Shown: positions 21,235-31,890 of the stretch, one piece after another | Position numbering within the stretch: position 1 is the first letter of the stretch | Layout: each line of letters starts with the position of its first letter | Assembly (NCBI GenBank): GCA_963210345.1 | Contig: OY723399.1 | Location: 80,319,673 to 80,383,672 of the forward strand | Reading direction: 5' to 3' | Length of the DNA stretch: 64,000 nucleotides | Origin: Inga oerstediana | Taxonomy: Eukaryota; Streptophyta; Magnoliopsida; Fabales; Fabaceae | The notes under the pieces: model-generated | What the model saw: the letters and a program-made list of their open reading frames with translations, nothing else | The model's database searches: none | Told to the model about the DNA's origin: nothing | Position numbers and translations under genes: made by a program

Positions 21235-21510
21235 TTAATTTTTATGGGGGTGAATTTTAAATCCTCTTTCTCTTTTCTCTACATCAGGATCTATCCATAT
21301 CTTGAATAACTCGTCATCAAACTCATCATTGAAGAGGAAGGAGTCACCCTTTGCAACATCACCACCCACATGTTCCTTCTTGAGGATGTTTTTGCCCTCA
21401 GACAAAGCTTTTAGACACATCTTCAATTCTGAACTTGGAATCATGATTTCTTTTTTAATTTTATCATAGCCAAGTACATTACGATCATTGAACAACATCA
21501 GCAGACACAT
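21235..21510 (-). pseudogene. Cullin-3-like gene fragment
   Basis: The 91-codon minus-strand frame reads MCLLMLFNDRNVLGYDKIKK, then IPSSELKMCLKALS, GKNILKKE and FLFNDEFDDELFKIWID. This follows the C-terminal cullin homology region of plant CUL3 (MLFN..., EIP..LKRCLQSL, GKNVL.KEP, F.FND.F). CUL3 is the scaffold of BTB-type ubiquitin ligases. The N-terminal repeats and the neddylation-site winged-helix end are absent. A stop codon directly precedes the ATG, and divergence begins after IWID. It has no introns. I read it as a retro- or transposon-carried fragment, not a working gene. Confidence 0.7.
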
Positions 21511-22403
21511 TTAGTACGGGATACCTTTAGTTCATACTTTTAACCATTTCTAAGGGTCACTCTAATGACTGCATACCCCAAATGTGTTCCCATGTTAAAT
21601 TTAGCGTGGTATTCATAGTTATCAGGAAAAAAAATTCAAAATCCAGAAGACATAGAATAGAGAAAAGGAAAAAGACGGTCGATCTCAATCATGCGACGGA
21701 GAAAAGTGGCGCTCTCGTAGTGGAGCGATGGGTTGCGCTCACAGAGAGGAGCGATTTTAGTAGTGAGTTGGGTACCATGACTTATAAGAGTCAAGGTAAG
21801 AAATATGCATGTTTAGCCAAACTGATAACAGCATATGATGATCTAACTAAGAACTTTAAAACAAGACGTGAAGTTTCAAGGATAAAACGGGTATTATTGG
21901 TTTGAAATGATTACGATCAATTGCCAAAATAAAGCTGACCAACGAGGGTGACATAAATTTTCATTCATCATACAGAATATACAAAATCTTGCTCGTAAAT
22001 AGAAGTTGAAGTCCCTAATGATCAATTAATCTACCTCAATATTGAGAAGAAGTCTCATGCATCCCTGACCTTTCATTCTGCCACTTCTGCATCAACTGGA
22101 AACACAATGATCAATTAATCTACCTCAATAATTAGTAAGGACATTCCTTAGCAAAGGTTTCTCAGGACAAAAACAGCAAAAACCAAGTACCCTGGTGTGT
22201 ACACAACTCCATAACTAAACAACCACAAAAATTTCAGTCTTATTTATGACTCGATTTTCACAAATCTTCTAGCTGACCAAGGAGAAGCAGGAAGCAGAAA
22301 TGGCTTTTAGATAACTGCAGTGTCAGTACATTTTCTGTCAGCCTGCTTCCAGCTAGTTCAGTCCATTTTCTTCCAGTTCTTTTATATAGTAAAATAAAGA
22401 GTA
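21511..22403. other. Intergenic DNA, no supported gene
   Basis: A 107-codon plus-strand frame (21582-21905) has basic composition but no recognisable domain. A 24-bp exact direct repeat sits at 22018-22041 and 22107-22130. Nothing else is evident. Confidence 0.5.
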
Positions 22404-22649
22404 CTCCCTTTGATATAATCTTAATTATAAGGCAAAGTTGATTTTTTTTTTTGGATAAATTAAGGAAGTTAATTAAATTACTATAGATTGTTTATATTTT
22501 TATTTTTTTCTTTAAACTAATTAGTTTAACTAATAAATTAATATATAATCTAAGGATATATAACATATAATATGATTAAATAACTTATTCAACTTCCTTA
22601 ATCTTTCCCAAAAAAGTCAATTTTATTTTATATTTAGGACCGGAGGTAG
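22404..22649. mobile_element. Stowaway-like MITE
   Basis: Starts CTCCCTTTGATATAATC after TA and ends TTTAGGACCGGAGGTAG, with long AT-rich inverted arms (CTTAATTATAAGGC and complement-like). The right terminus is slightly decayed. The following 22650-23053 shows no gene. Confidence 0.6.
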
Positions 22650-23103
22650 TAGCAAAAAATAGCAAAGAAAGAAGACAAACCTGGTGAATTCGAGGCGTAT
22701 GCCACTAGTTGATCCGGCGACAATGCAAGTAAGGTCATAAATGGGAGGAAGAGGCATAAGGCTTTGCAAGTGACTCAACACAATTTTCTTTGTTTTTTTA
22801 ATAGAAAGGCAAGACAAGCTTGAAAATCACATACTAAAGGTCAGAGACCCCAATAACAAAGAAAACAAGCAAGATTGGTCTAAGTCATTTGCAGCTTTGC
22901 ATTTAATGCAGAATTTTAAGGGGGAAAGGACAGAGTAAAGGCAAAGAAAGCCACAGTACAGAAAGATAAAAATGAAAGGAAAACAAAAGCACGTCTTATC
23001 TATTTGTTATGTCGTTTTCTCATCAACCTAGAGTATGTATTTTAAAATTTATTAAAAAAAAGATCAGTAGAAGGTAGGGAGGTCTGAAGATACTATAGAA
23101 AAG

Positions 23104-25092
23104 ATGAGTGAGAGAGAGAGAGAAAGAAGTCGAGAGAGAGGTCCTCCGGCGCCGACGACGGAGGAGCGTGATGCTCTGAATCGTAGCAGGAGAAAGATTA
23201 ACCCGAGCTTTGGTGGCTTCACTGGAGGATATCAACTGGTTTCCAGGGATGAAGAATGGATGCATGATGCGGAGAAGGATGACCATGCCAGTGGCGAGAT
23301 TAAATCCGATAGAAATGGGGAGGCAACAGAGACTCATGCAGAGACTAAATGGAGGTCCTTTAAAGAAGCTGTATTACAGGAGAGGTGTGAAACAGAAGAT
23401 GAAGACGACTGGTGGAATGGGGATGGGTGGAAGGACCATATCAAGGTAGAGATGACTGCCTTGGGTCCGAATGTGATCTTTTCGCTGGAAGAAAGGGATA
23501 GATTGGCTAAGCAGTGGAACAGTGCACTGATAGTAAAGCTCCTGGGGCGCATGGTGGATCCAATTTACTTTGCAAAAAAAATCCAACAGTTCTGGGCCAA
23601 GAACGGAGATGTTGAACCAATTGATGTGGGTGCTGGTTTCTTTGTGGTGCAATTCAAGGATAGAAGAGATTATGATCTCGCACTCACCGGCGGTCCATGG
23701 CTATTATTTGATCACTATGTTTCGGTGCAACCATGGCAACAAGATTTTGATCCGGATGAAGCGGAGGTGACCAAGATTGCTGCGTGGATCTGGTTTGCTA
23801 AGCTTCCGTTAGATTATTATGATAAAGGAGCGCTGTTTGTTCTAGGCTCACAGATTGGGAAAGTGATCAAAGTTGATGTGGCTACGTTGAAAAGGAAGAA
23901 GGGTAGGTTTGCTCGGATATGCGTGGAACTGAATCTCGCTGCACCGTTGAGACCCTTCATTTTGATCAACGGCAGAGTCACCCGTATTCAGTATGAAGGT
24001 ATACATTTTATTTGTTTTAAATGCGGTCGTTATGGGCATGATGTACAACATTGTCCGCACAAAGAGGTAGATCCTTCTTCTAATGAATCCGTTGTGGGGA
24101 GTAAGTCGAGTGAGAAATCTGATTTAGTTGTAGAAAGCCATGAGTCGAATGTCGGGGTTGGAGGCAGGAGTGTAACTGGGAATGGAGTGAGTAGTGGGAA
24201 TAAGGACATGGAAGGGGTGGGCTTTGATAGCTGGACTTTAGTCCAGAGACCAAGAAGACAGAATCGGTATAATGGTACTGCTGGTGTAGCTGGACACAGG
24301 GACGAACGAACACACTCTGCTTCAGGTGAACGGAGTTACTCTGGTTCGGATAGGCGCGGCTCTCGGTTTAATGCACTGATTAAGGAAGATATGAGGAGTG
24401 ATTTTCGGAGGACAAGGACTTTTGGGGATAGAGAGCCGTTAAAGGAAATAACTAATCAACGTGCAATGAAGGAGGAAAGCATGGCGAAAATTGGGGAGAC
24501 ACAGCCGGTAGCATTGGATTCCAACAAAGAGGGGCAAAATCAAAGTTGTAGTGGGACCAAGAAGGGGATTGAAAGTCAAGCATCAATTGCGCTAAAAACA
24601 AAAGATAAGAAAGTGGAGGGGCCAGCGAATATGGGGCTTATAATGGAGGCAAAAACAAGGTTGGGGTTGGTGAAGAGCAACACGTTGGATTTGCAATTGG
24701 GTGGGGCCAAGTCCGTTGACCAAGTCAAGAGCACGCCTGGATCCGTGAAGCCGAGTGGGATGATTCAGAATGCGCTAGTGGATACAACAATGAAATCGGG
24801 TGGGGCCAAGTCCGATGACCAAGCCAAGATCACGCCTGGGTCCGTGAAGCCGAAAGGGAATATTCAAAGTGCGCTGCCAGTAGAGGATATATCAATGAAA
24901 AATCAAGGAAAGGCGCAACAGAATTTGAATAGACAAAGAGGGAAGAATGTTGATTATATGGGGGCTACAAATAAGTGGGATCCTGGAGAAGGCAGTGATA
25001 CAAAGTGCGTGGCAAGTCAGAGTCCTGTCTTGCATGATTTGGGTGATACAGAGATGAGTGATGTGGTGAAGTCTAGTGCTAAGGAGCAGTAG
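23104..25092 (+). CDS. LINE ORF1 protein (DUF4283 plus CCHC zinc knuckle)
   Basis: A 662-residue protein, probably the RNA-binding partner of ORF2 in the LINE ribonucleoprotein. After an Arg/Glu-rich head (MSERERERSRERG), residues about 110-260 form the DUF4283 region of plant LINE and gag-like proteins (WNSALIVKLLGR, GGPWLLFDHYVSVQPW). A zinc knuckle of CX2CX4HX4C form follows (C304, C307, H312, C317; CFKCGRYGHDVQHC). The C-terminal half is low-complexity, Lys/Ser/Gly-rich, and includes a 33-residue (99-bp) tandem duplication beginning GGAKS at about nt 24698 and 24797. The ATG lies 37 bp from the element start and there is no internal stop. Its stop is 34 bp before the ORF2 start, so ORF2 must be reached by reinitiation or a similar route. 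Confidence 0.9.
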   Translation: MSERERERSRERGPPAPTTEERDALNRSRRKINPSFGGFTGGYQLVSRDEEWMHDAEKDDHASGEIKSDRNGEATETHAETKWRSFKEAVLQERCETEDEDDWWNGDGWKDHIKVEMTALGPNVIFSLEERDRLAKQWNSALIVKLLGRMVDPIYFAKKIQQFWAKNGDVEPIDVGAGFFVVQFKDRRDYDLALTGGPWLLFDHYVSVQPWQQDFDPDEAEVTKIAAWIWFAKLPLDYYDKGALFVLGSQIGKVIKVDVATLKRKKGRFARICVELNLAAPLRPFILINGRVTRIQYEGIHFICFKCGRYGHDVQHCPHKEVDPSSNESVVGSKSSEKSDLVVESHESNVGVGGRSVTGNGVSSGNKDMEGVGFDSWTLVQRPRRQNRYNGTAGVAGHRDERTHSASGERSYSGSDRRGSRFNALIKEDMRSDFRRTRTFGDREPLKEITNQRAMKEESMAKIGETQPVALDSNKEGQNQSCSGTKKGIESQASIALKTKDKKVEGPANMGLIMEAKTRLGLVKSNTLDLQLGGAKSVDQVKSTPGSVKPSGMIQNALVDTTMKSGGAKSDDQAKITPGSVKPKGNIQSALPVEDISMKNQGKAQQNLNRQRGKNVDYMGATNKWDPGEGSDTKCVASQSPVLHDLGDTEMSDVVKSSAKEQ

Positions 25093-25126
25093 CTCGGAGT
25101 TTTGAATCCTTTATTAAAATATTTTT

Positions 25127-28100
25127 ATGGATTACAATCTATTAATTTGGAATTCTTGGGGTACTGGGAGTAAAATGTTTGCAGGTTTGATCTCTGAGTT
25201 GAAGCAAAATTATAAATTTGATTTCTTAGCTCTTCTTGAACCAAGACAGAAGGGAGAGAAGGCAAGAGTACTTGGCAAACGATTGGGAATGGAACATGTG
25301 GAGGTAGTAGAAGCGAACGGTTTCAGTGGTGGAATATGGTGTCTTTGGAAAAATAATGTTGATTTTAAGGTTACTTTTAAAGATTCACAGGTTCTGCATG
25401 GGATCTTTAATGAAGGGAAGGATTCGAGCTGGGAGTTATCGGTGGTATATGGACATCCAAACTATGTAAAGCGTCGAGATCTTTGGCGGCAACTTAATGT
25501 AATCCGAGCTAGTGGCGTGACGAAATGGTGTGTGGGTGGTGATTTCAATGCAACTTTACGGGACGAGGATAGAAGATCGGTATCTCATATACCAAGTCGG
25601 CATGATAATTTATTTATTAAATGGTTGAGGGAAAGTGGGATGGAAGAAATGGGCTTTCAAGGACCCAAATTTACCTGGAGGAGAAATGGCTCGGCCAGCA
25701 GAATTGATAGAATTATAGCAACAAAGCAATGGTTTGATATGTTTCCCAACGTATCTTTGTTGCATCTTCCTCAATATAAGTCTGATCATTGCCCGCTTCT
25801 ATTAAGATGGGTGAGAGGACCTAGAGGTAGGCAACAGAAGCCATTCCGGTTTTTCGCGCCATGGGTTACAGGTGAATCCTTTTCTTCTGTCGTGGAGAAT
25901 GCGTGGAGGTTAAATAGATCTTGGGAGGAAAATATTGCAGGGTTCAAGGCAGAGGTCACAGAATGGAATCAGAGGAGTTTTGGGAATATTAAGTACAGGA
26001 AAGCACGATTGCTTCACAAATTGGAAAAATTAAATGAAAGTCTAGAAGGGGATAATGAAAGGAAGTTGGTGTGGGAAGAGCTAGAACAGTGTTTGGTTCA
26101 GGAGGAATTAATGTGGTTGCAGCGTTCCCGATGCAACTGGTATACATATGGGGATAAAAATACGAAGTATTTCCATACTGTTACGAATAGTCGTCAAAGG
26201 AGGAAGCAAGTGGAAGCACTTAAGAAGGATGATGGGGTATGGATCTACAGTGAGGACGAACTTAAACGGGAAGGAACTAATTTTTTTCAGAATCTCTATA
26301 CTGAGGAACAGAATCAGAGTGGAGAAGTTAATTTTGGTGGCACATATCCGTTGGTATCTGAGAGTTTGTTACTAATGATGGGGGCAGGGGTTACGGAACA
26401 AGAAGTGAAACAAGCAATTTTCAGCATGGGCTCCCTTAAAGCCCCGGGTCCAGATGGATTGAATCCGTTATTTTATCAGAGCCAATGGAATATTGTAAGA
26501 GAGATGGTGGTTAAAATGGTTCAGGATATCTTTTATACGCCTAATGAGGTTAGGAGGATAAATGGGACTTACATCGTTTTGATCCCCAAGATTGAGATCC
26601 CACAGTGCATTCGGGATTTTCGACCTATTAGCTTGTGTAACGTTATATATAAGGTGGTTACAAAAATCCTAGCGACCAGGATGAAGCGGGTGTTGCCACA
26701 AATTATTTCACCAAATCAATGTAGCTTTGTGCCTGGGAGACAGAGTTCTGATAATATTATCCTCGCTCAGGAAATTGTGCACTCGATGAAGATGATGAAG
26801 AAGAAACAGGGTTTTATGGCGTTGAAAATTGATCTGGAGAAAGCGTATGATCGTGTGCGTTGGGATTTTGTGGTGGAACGACTACATGAAATAAAATTCC
26901 CAGCTCAAATTATAGAGTTAATTTCTGCCTGTCTTACTACCCCTGAAATGCAGGTTATGTGGAATGGCAAGCCTGGACCAAATTTTAATCCGTCTCGTGG
27001 GGTTCGGCAAGGGGACCCTATTTCTCCGTACTTGTTTGTACTTGTTATGGAAAAATTGGCCCACCTGATTCAAGCGGAGGTGAACGCAAAGAATTGGATT
27101 CCCTTCAGGTTAAAGAAGCATGGGGTGGCAATTTCACATTTATTTTTTGCTGATGATCTTTTACTGTTTGCTGAGGCTTCTCTTGATCAAGCAGCAATTA
27201 TTAAAGCATGCTTAGATGATTTCTGTGCTGCATCAGGAGAAAGAGTGAATGGCGCTAAGTCAAGGATTTTCTTCTCAAGGAACGTCTGTCATACCAGGAG
27301 GTCGGAGATCAGCGCTTTTCTAGAATTTACACCAACAGTGGATATTGGTAAATATCTGGGTATTCCTGTACATCATGAGAGGGTGTCAAAGCACACGTAT
27401 CAGTATCTTCTCAATAAGATGGAAAACCGGTTGAAGGGTTGGAAGGCGAATACCTTGTCAATGGCTGCCCGTCATACTCTTGTATCCTCAGTAGTTTCAA
27501 CTATCCCCAGCTATGCCATGCAATCTGCATGGTTACCAACAGCCACCTGTGACGAAATTGACAAGAAATGTAGGGGTTTTTTGTGGGGAAGTTCTGGTAC
27601 GAGTAGAAAGCCTTCAATGGTCACATGGGATGAAGTATGTAAGCCGAAGGAGGTAGGAGGCCTGGGACTACGTCATGCACGAAAACAAAATGAAGCTTTT
27701 ATGATGAAGTTAGGGTGGGGCCTTGTGAAGCGGCGGGATACCTTATGGGTGCAGTTTATGCGGGAGAAATATAAATGTGGGGAAGATATCCTGCCAGTCA
27801 TCAAGAATGTGAGGAGTGTTTCTCAAGCATGGAAGGGGATACGGAATGTTTGGAATCAAGTGCAGGAAGGTGTGGGATGGCGGATTGGAAAGGGTGATCG
27901 AGTACGTTTTTGGACAGATCCATGGCTTCCACATTATGATAGTCTTTTGAGGTATTGTGTTAGAGATATTCCGGATGGCATGTTAGAAGATCCGGTGTGT
28001 ACATATGTTACCTCGTCAGGTGGGTGGGACTGGGCGAAGTTTGATTCTTTTTTACCTTTCACGGTGCTTCATGCCTTACGAAGGGTCATACTGTCTGCTC

Positions 28101-29176
28101 GTGGATCTGAGGATGATATACCCATATGGAGGGTCTCGAATAGTGGGGAGTTTACTATAAAATCTGCATATAAACTTGTGGCGGGGGAGCAGCATTCATC
28201 TCTTAGTGGATTATGGCGAAGAATATGGAAACTGCGTACTCCACAAAGATGTAAAACTTTTCTATGGATGGCAGCTCGCGGAAGATTGATGACGAATTCA
28301 TGGAGAGCAGGGTGTGGAATGCAAGCACAGCAGGATTGTTTTATGTGTGCAGAGGTGCCTGAAAGGGTGCTCCACGTTTTACGGGATTGCAGCCTAGCAA
28401 AGGGTTATTGGGCGAAGATAACAGACTCTCCAGCACAGAGTACTAAGTTTTATGAGTATACGGATATAAGCTCTTGGATAAGATGGAATTTATTACAGAG
28501 AAAAGATTATGAAGGGATGAGTTGGCCGGTATGGTTTGCAATTTTTTGTAGGCAGCTTTGGCTAAATAGAAACTCGGGAGTATTTCAAGGCCAGACCTTA
28601 GCAGCCAACCAGTTGATAGCTAAAGTCAGAGCTCAAACAAGATGGGCTGATATGAAGTTATGCAAGTCTTTTGTTGAGATAGGAGAGAGTACATTATGGA
28701 AACCGCCGTATGTTGGTTGGGTCAAAGTAAATGTGGATGGCGCGTGTAGTGCGGGAGGGAATCGTGCGGGATGTGGAGGGATTGTGAGGGATCATGAAGG
28801 CAAATTGCAGAATGGCTTTATGTATGGCTTGGGAAGAGGATCTAGTCTTCATGCTGAAGTGTGGGCAGTAATGATAGGGCTCAAGATGGCTTGGGATGCA
28901 GGGAACCGGCAAATAGTGATAGAGTCAGACTGTTTGGAGGCTTTGGAACTGATAATGGGTGGCTGGGAGGAAGATCACATGGAAGCTCAGTTACTCGGTC
29001 AGATTCAGGAGATGTTGGATAGAAGCTGGGATGTATCAATGGAATGGTGTGGACGCAGCTCTAATCAGGTGGCGGATATTTTAGCAAAGGAATCTCTGGG
29101 ATTATCTGTAGGGCTTGTCTGGTTTCGTGAACCACCGGAGTGTATTCGTTCTAAGATACTTTTAGATATGGGTTAG
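25127..29176 (+). CDS. LINE ORF2: AP endonuclease, reverse transcriptase, RNase H
   Basis: A 1349-residue polyprotein that nicks target DNA and reverse-transcribes the LINE RNA. Residues 1-225 form the apurinic-like endonuclease, with N9 (IWNSWG), E38 (LLEPR), Y109 (VYGHP), D139/N141 (GGDFNA) and D220/H221 (SDH) in place. The reverse transcriptase (about 440-740) has RPISLCNVIYKVVTKILA, LKIDLEKAYDRVRWDF, GVRQGDPISPYLF and the catalytic FADD at 674-677. A zf-RVT region lies near 1010-1100 (W.L..PQRCKTFLWMA, C.MC...E...H.L..C). A C-terminal RNase H of RVT_3 type begins near 1200 (VNVDGACSAGG, HAEVWAV, ESDCLEA, N.VAD.LA). All key residues seen are conserved and no stop interrupts the frame, so it could be active. 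Confidence 0.93.
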   Translation: MDYNLLIWNSWGTGSKMFAGLISELKQNYKFDFLALLEPRQKGEKARVLGKRLGMEHVEVVEANGFSGGIWCLWKNNVDFKVTFKDSQVLHGIFNEGKDSSWELSVVYGHPNYVKRRDLWRQLNVIRASGVTKWCVGGDFNATLRDEDRRSVSHIPSRHDNLFIKWLRESGMEEMGFQGPKFTWRRNGSASRIDRIIATKQWFDMFPNVSLLHLPQYKSDHCPLLLRWVRGPRGRQQKPFRFFAPWVTGESFSSVVENAWRLNRSWEENIAGFKAEVTEWNQRSFGNIKYRKARLLHKLEKLNESLEGDNERKLVWEELEQCLVQEELMWLQRSRCNWYTYGDKNTKYFHTVTNSRQRRKQVEALKKDDGVWIYSEDELKREGTNFFQNLYTEEQNQSGEVNFGGTYPLVSESLLLMMGAGVTEQEVKQAIFSMGSLKAPGPDGLNPLFYQSQWNIVREMVVKMVQDIFYTPNEVRRINGTYIVLIPKIEIPQCIRDFRPISLCNVIYKVVTKILATRMKRVLPQIISPNQCSFVPGRQSSDNIILAQEIVHSMKMMKKKQGFMALKIDLEKAYDRVRWDFVVERLHEIKFPAQIIELISACLTTPEMQVMWNGKPGPNFNPSRGVRQGDPISPYLFVLVMEKLAHLIQAEVNAKNWIPFRLKKHGVAISHLFFADDLLLFAEASLDQAAIIKACLDDFCAASGERVNGAKSRIFFSRNVCHTRRSEISAFLEFTPTVDIGKYLGIPVHHERVSKHTYQYLLNKMENRLKGWKANTLSMAARHTLVSSVVSTIPSYAMQSAWLPTATCDEIDKKCRGFLWGSSGTSRKPSMVTWDEVCKPKEVGGLGLRHARKQNEAFMMKLGWGLVKRRDTLWVQFMREKYKCGEDILPVIKNVRSVSQAWKGIRNVWNQVQEGVGWRIGKGDRVRFWTDPWLPHYDSLLRYCVRDIPDGMLEDPVCTYVTSSGGWDWAKFDSFLPFTVLHALRRVILSARGSEDDIPIWRVSNSGEFTIKSAYKLVAGEQHSSLSGLWRRIWKLRTPQRCKTFLWMAARGRLMTNSWRAGCGMQAQQDCFMCAEVPERVLHVLRDCSLAKGYWAKITDSPAQSTKFYEYTDISSWIRWNLLQRKDYEGMSWPVWFAIFCRQLWLNRNSGVFQGQTLAANQLIAKVRAQTRWADMKLCKSFVEIGESTLWKPPYVGWVKVNVDGACSAGGNRAGCGGIVRDHEGKLQNGFMYGLGRGSSLHAEVWAVMIGLKMAWDAGNRQIVIESDCLEALELIMGGWEEDHMEAQLLGQIQEMLDRSWDVSMEWCGRSSNQVADILAKESLGLSVGLVWFREPPECIRSKILLDMG

Positions 29177-29259
29177 TTTTGTAGTTTTTTGTTTTGTTTT
29201 AGTTTTAGTCTTTAGTTTAGTCATGGTATGTTTATCAAAAAAAAAAAAAAAAAAGATCA

Positions 29260-30714
29260 CACTATTCATAATAATTATTTACACAACTCCTCTCAAACTT
29301 CCATGATTTCTTGCAATACATAGGCCATTTCCCTTTTTAATGTAAAAGGAAATACTAATCTGTTAACCATTCCTGGTAAACATACAAAATAATCTTTTCA
29401 TACCTCCGTCCCTATATTTCATAATCACTAACCTTCTAAATTTATATTGACTCATTTTATAACATAAAACATAGTCAATAATGCTTATTGTATAAAAACT
29501 TGATGAAATTATATTTCTGTTTTTTTTTTTATTATAGGGTGCTAGACTTTTTCTTTAAAATTAAAATTCAAAATATGATATTTTTAAATTGGATATGTTT
29601 CCACTTTCTTTCAAATTTCCTTCCTAAGAGACATAGTTTCACTACTAAAAGACTTGTGTGAGGATGATAATAAGTAGGTGGAGTTTTATTTCTTCCCACT
29701 TATTCTTACATCTATAAATACATTTGCATTATTTTATTGAACTATGTGGTCCTCTGGCGAATATCTATGCAAAAACAAGGTCTCCATATAATTTAAGATA
29801 AGAAAACATATGTACTCTATTCAGACTCGCCTATGATGATGGAAGTATTGTTATGATGGTCAAAATAAAATGGCGAATTACAATTTAGCTTTAAAGATAA
29901 AAATAATCAATATTTCTTTATTGAGCAGTAATTGTTCTTTTATTATTTTGATTGTTAATCTAACATAATATTTACTTTAAATTTAGTCTTTAATTAGAGC
30001 TATATCAAGATTAAAACCTCAGTTGTATAGGACGTTGGGTGTGATGATGAGATGAATATCTAATTTTAAAAGAAATTGATATAAAGATCCATGAATTCAA
30101 ATAAATTCATGAAAATGGTTGAAAATTTGGGTGACATTGAGAAAAGAGTAAACAATGTTTAATTGCAACCAATAATTGCAACCAAAGATTTTTACCTCTT
30201 TAATTACCCCAAAGCAATCAAATCTTTAACCGTATTCATATTTATAAATTCATCATGGAGATTTTTATGTCAATTTTTTTTTTTATAAAACAGATATGTG
30301 TCTTCATCATCACAACCCACGCGTCATATAATTGAAGCTTTAGTTTTAATAATAAGGCTCAATTTCATAAACAAAATAAATTTAAAATAAAAATATTATG
30401 TTATGTCATTAATCAAAATAAAATAGAAGCAATTATGGTCAGATATAAATGAATATTGATTGTCTTTGTCTTGAAAACTAAATTTAACTTTGCGTATTTT
30501 ATTTGACATGAATTCATAACAATCCCTCCATCAACGTAATCGAAACTAAATATAGTGCATATATCCTTTATCATAAATTGTATTAAGATCTTATTTAAGA
30601 TGCATATTAGTCAAAGGACCACAAAATAACATAGAATAATAAAAATACATCTATAGATTTGAGAATGAGTATGGAATGAAAACAATAAAACAGTAAATCA
30701 CTATGCATGGCAAC
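29260..30714. other. AT-rich intergenic DNA, no gene seen
   Basis: Contains an isolated Stowaway-like fragment (ACCTCCGTCCCTATATTTCATAAT near 29401) and a segment (29560-29710) related to 20560-20720. No frame longer than about 60 codons is credible. Confidence 0.5.
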
Positions 30715-30990
30715 AAAAGCCATGGAATTAAACAGAAAATATCATGCTAGTAGAGAACTTTTGGGGCATATACCAAATGTCAAATAACAAGTTTAACATG
30801 AATTCTTTCCAAAAATCATCTGACTTTTAGTATTTAGAAATACGTGAATTAATAAAAAGTCATATTTTGTATCACATATTCTTATAACAAGAAATCACAG
30901 TGAAGAAAAATATCTGCAAGTTTATAGAGCTTTATATAAGAGACTACCAAGCCCTGGTGAAAAGGAATATATAGAAAAATGTTTCCCCTT
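30715..30990. repeat. Dispersed intergenic repeat, partner at 32285-32520
   Basis: Shares ATACCAAATG, CAAGTTTA, AAAATCATCTGA and AATCACA.TGAAGAAAAATAT in the same order with 32285-32520, with indels. It lies next to the second repeat pair (31555-31890 and 34485-34830), so one larger, old duplication of the whole block is likely. No coding content. Confidence 0.6.
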
Positions 30991-31554
30991 CTGTTTTTGT
31001 CATAATGTTAAATTGATTACCATATCACAGAGTTAATTAATTTTATAATTAAAATTTTTTATTTTTTAATAAATTTACATGTATAATCTCTTTTATTTAT
31101 TAAAATTACTTATGATGTAATTTTTTAAATACATATGTTGGCTAAAATATATTTCATTAAACATATGTCTGTTAAAGAATTATTCTAAATTTTTTTATAA
31201 TGTTATATTTTTTCATGTAATTTTTTTTTCTTCTAAATTTAGTGGAAATATTACATAGTCATTAACAAATATTAATGTTGAAAATTAAATAACGAATTTG
31301 GAGTGAGCAAAAAAATTAGGGATTTGATATAATGAGGGGTAAATTAGTAAACAAGAATTATTCTAATATAGTTTTTAATCTAAAAAAATATAGTTCAAGA
31401 ATCTTTTCAAAATATTTTTTGACATTGTTAATGGTTTGGATTAAAATATATGATTTCAAAATATAGGGGATGTTTGTGCAATTAAAATAAAATAAAAGGG
31501 TGGCCATTGTATTTTACTCATGATTTAATAACACTTACATTTTCTTTCTTTTCT

Positions 31555-31890
31555 TTTATCGACATAGGAAATTATTGCTATCAACTTGTTGGTAATATAT
31601 GAAAGATCTATTATTTAGTTGGTTTTGGATTACTATATAAAATATTATAATCTCACGTGGCAGATAATAAGGACAGTAGTAGGGCTTTGTCTTAACAAGG
31701 ACATACTAACGTACTCATTAGGCGCCATATCAACATAACGCTATACATAGCAATCCAAACAAGAAGAAGAAGAAGATAATTTATATCTTGATCAAGTTGT
31801 GTGACAACAAGAATAATTTTTTATGCTAACAAAACAAAAGAGAAATAAAATGAAAAATATTATTAAATTATTAAATTAATGAAAAGAATC
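31555..31890. repeat. Dispersed intergenic repeat, partner at 34485-34830
   Basis: Both copies carry GGCTTTRTCTTRACAARGACATACTAAC, a CATRTCAACATAA stretch and an ACAAGAATAATTTTTTAT block in the same order. Sequence between and around them (30991-33060) is AT-rich, with no supported gene. Confidence 0.65.

Larger units (their letters stand above)
23067..29254 (+). mobile_element. Near full-length L1-type LINE with two open ORFs
   Basis: Two long uninterrupted ORFs (23104-25092 and 25127-29176) are followed by a short 3' UTR rich in GTTTTAG and an 18-A tail (29237-29254). The 13-bp sequence AAAAAAAAGATCA precedes the element (23054-23066) and recurs at its end (29247-29259), with the A run shared with the tail. 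The insertion site TT/AAAA fits L1-type endonuclease cleavage. The 5' UTR is only 37 bp, so slight 5' truncation and loss of the internal promoter cannot be excluded. The ORFs are uninterrupted, in contrast to every other coding element here, which suggests a young insertion. Confidence 0.9.

Noticed and set aside
21582..21905. 107-codon plus-strand gene
   Set aside because: No recognisable domain, biased basic composition, and no promoter or paralog seen.
23374..23652. Antisense ORFs within the LINE
   Set aside because: Several minus-strand frames (23334-24313, 27743-27934, 28694-28912) are shadows of long, well-supported plus-strand coding sequence.
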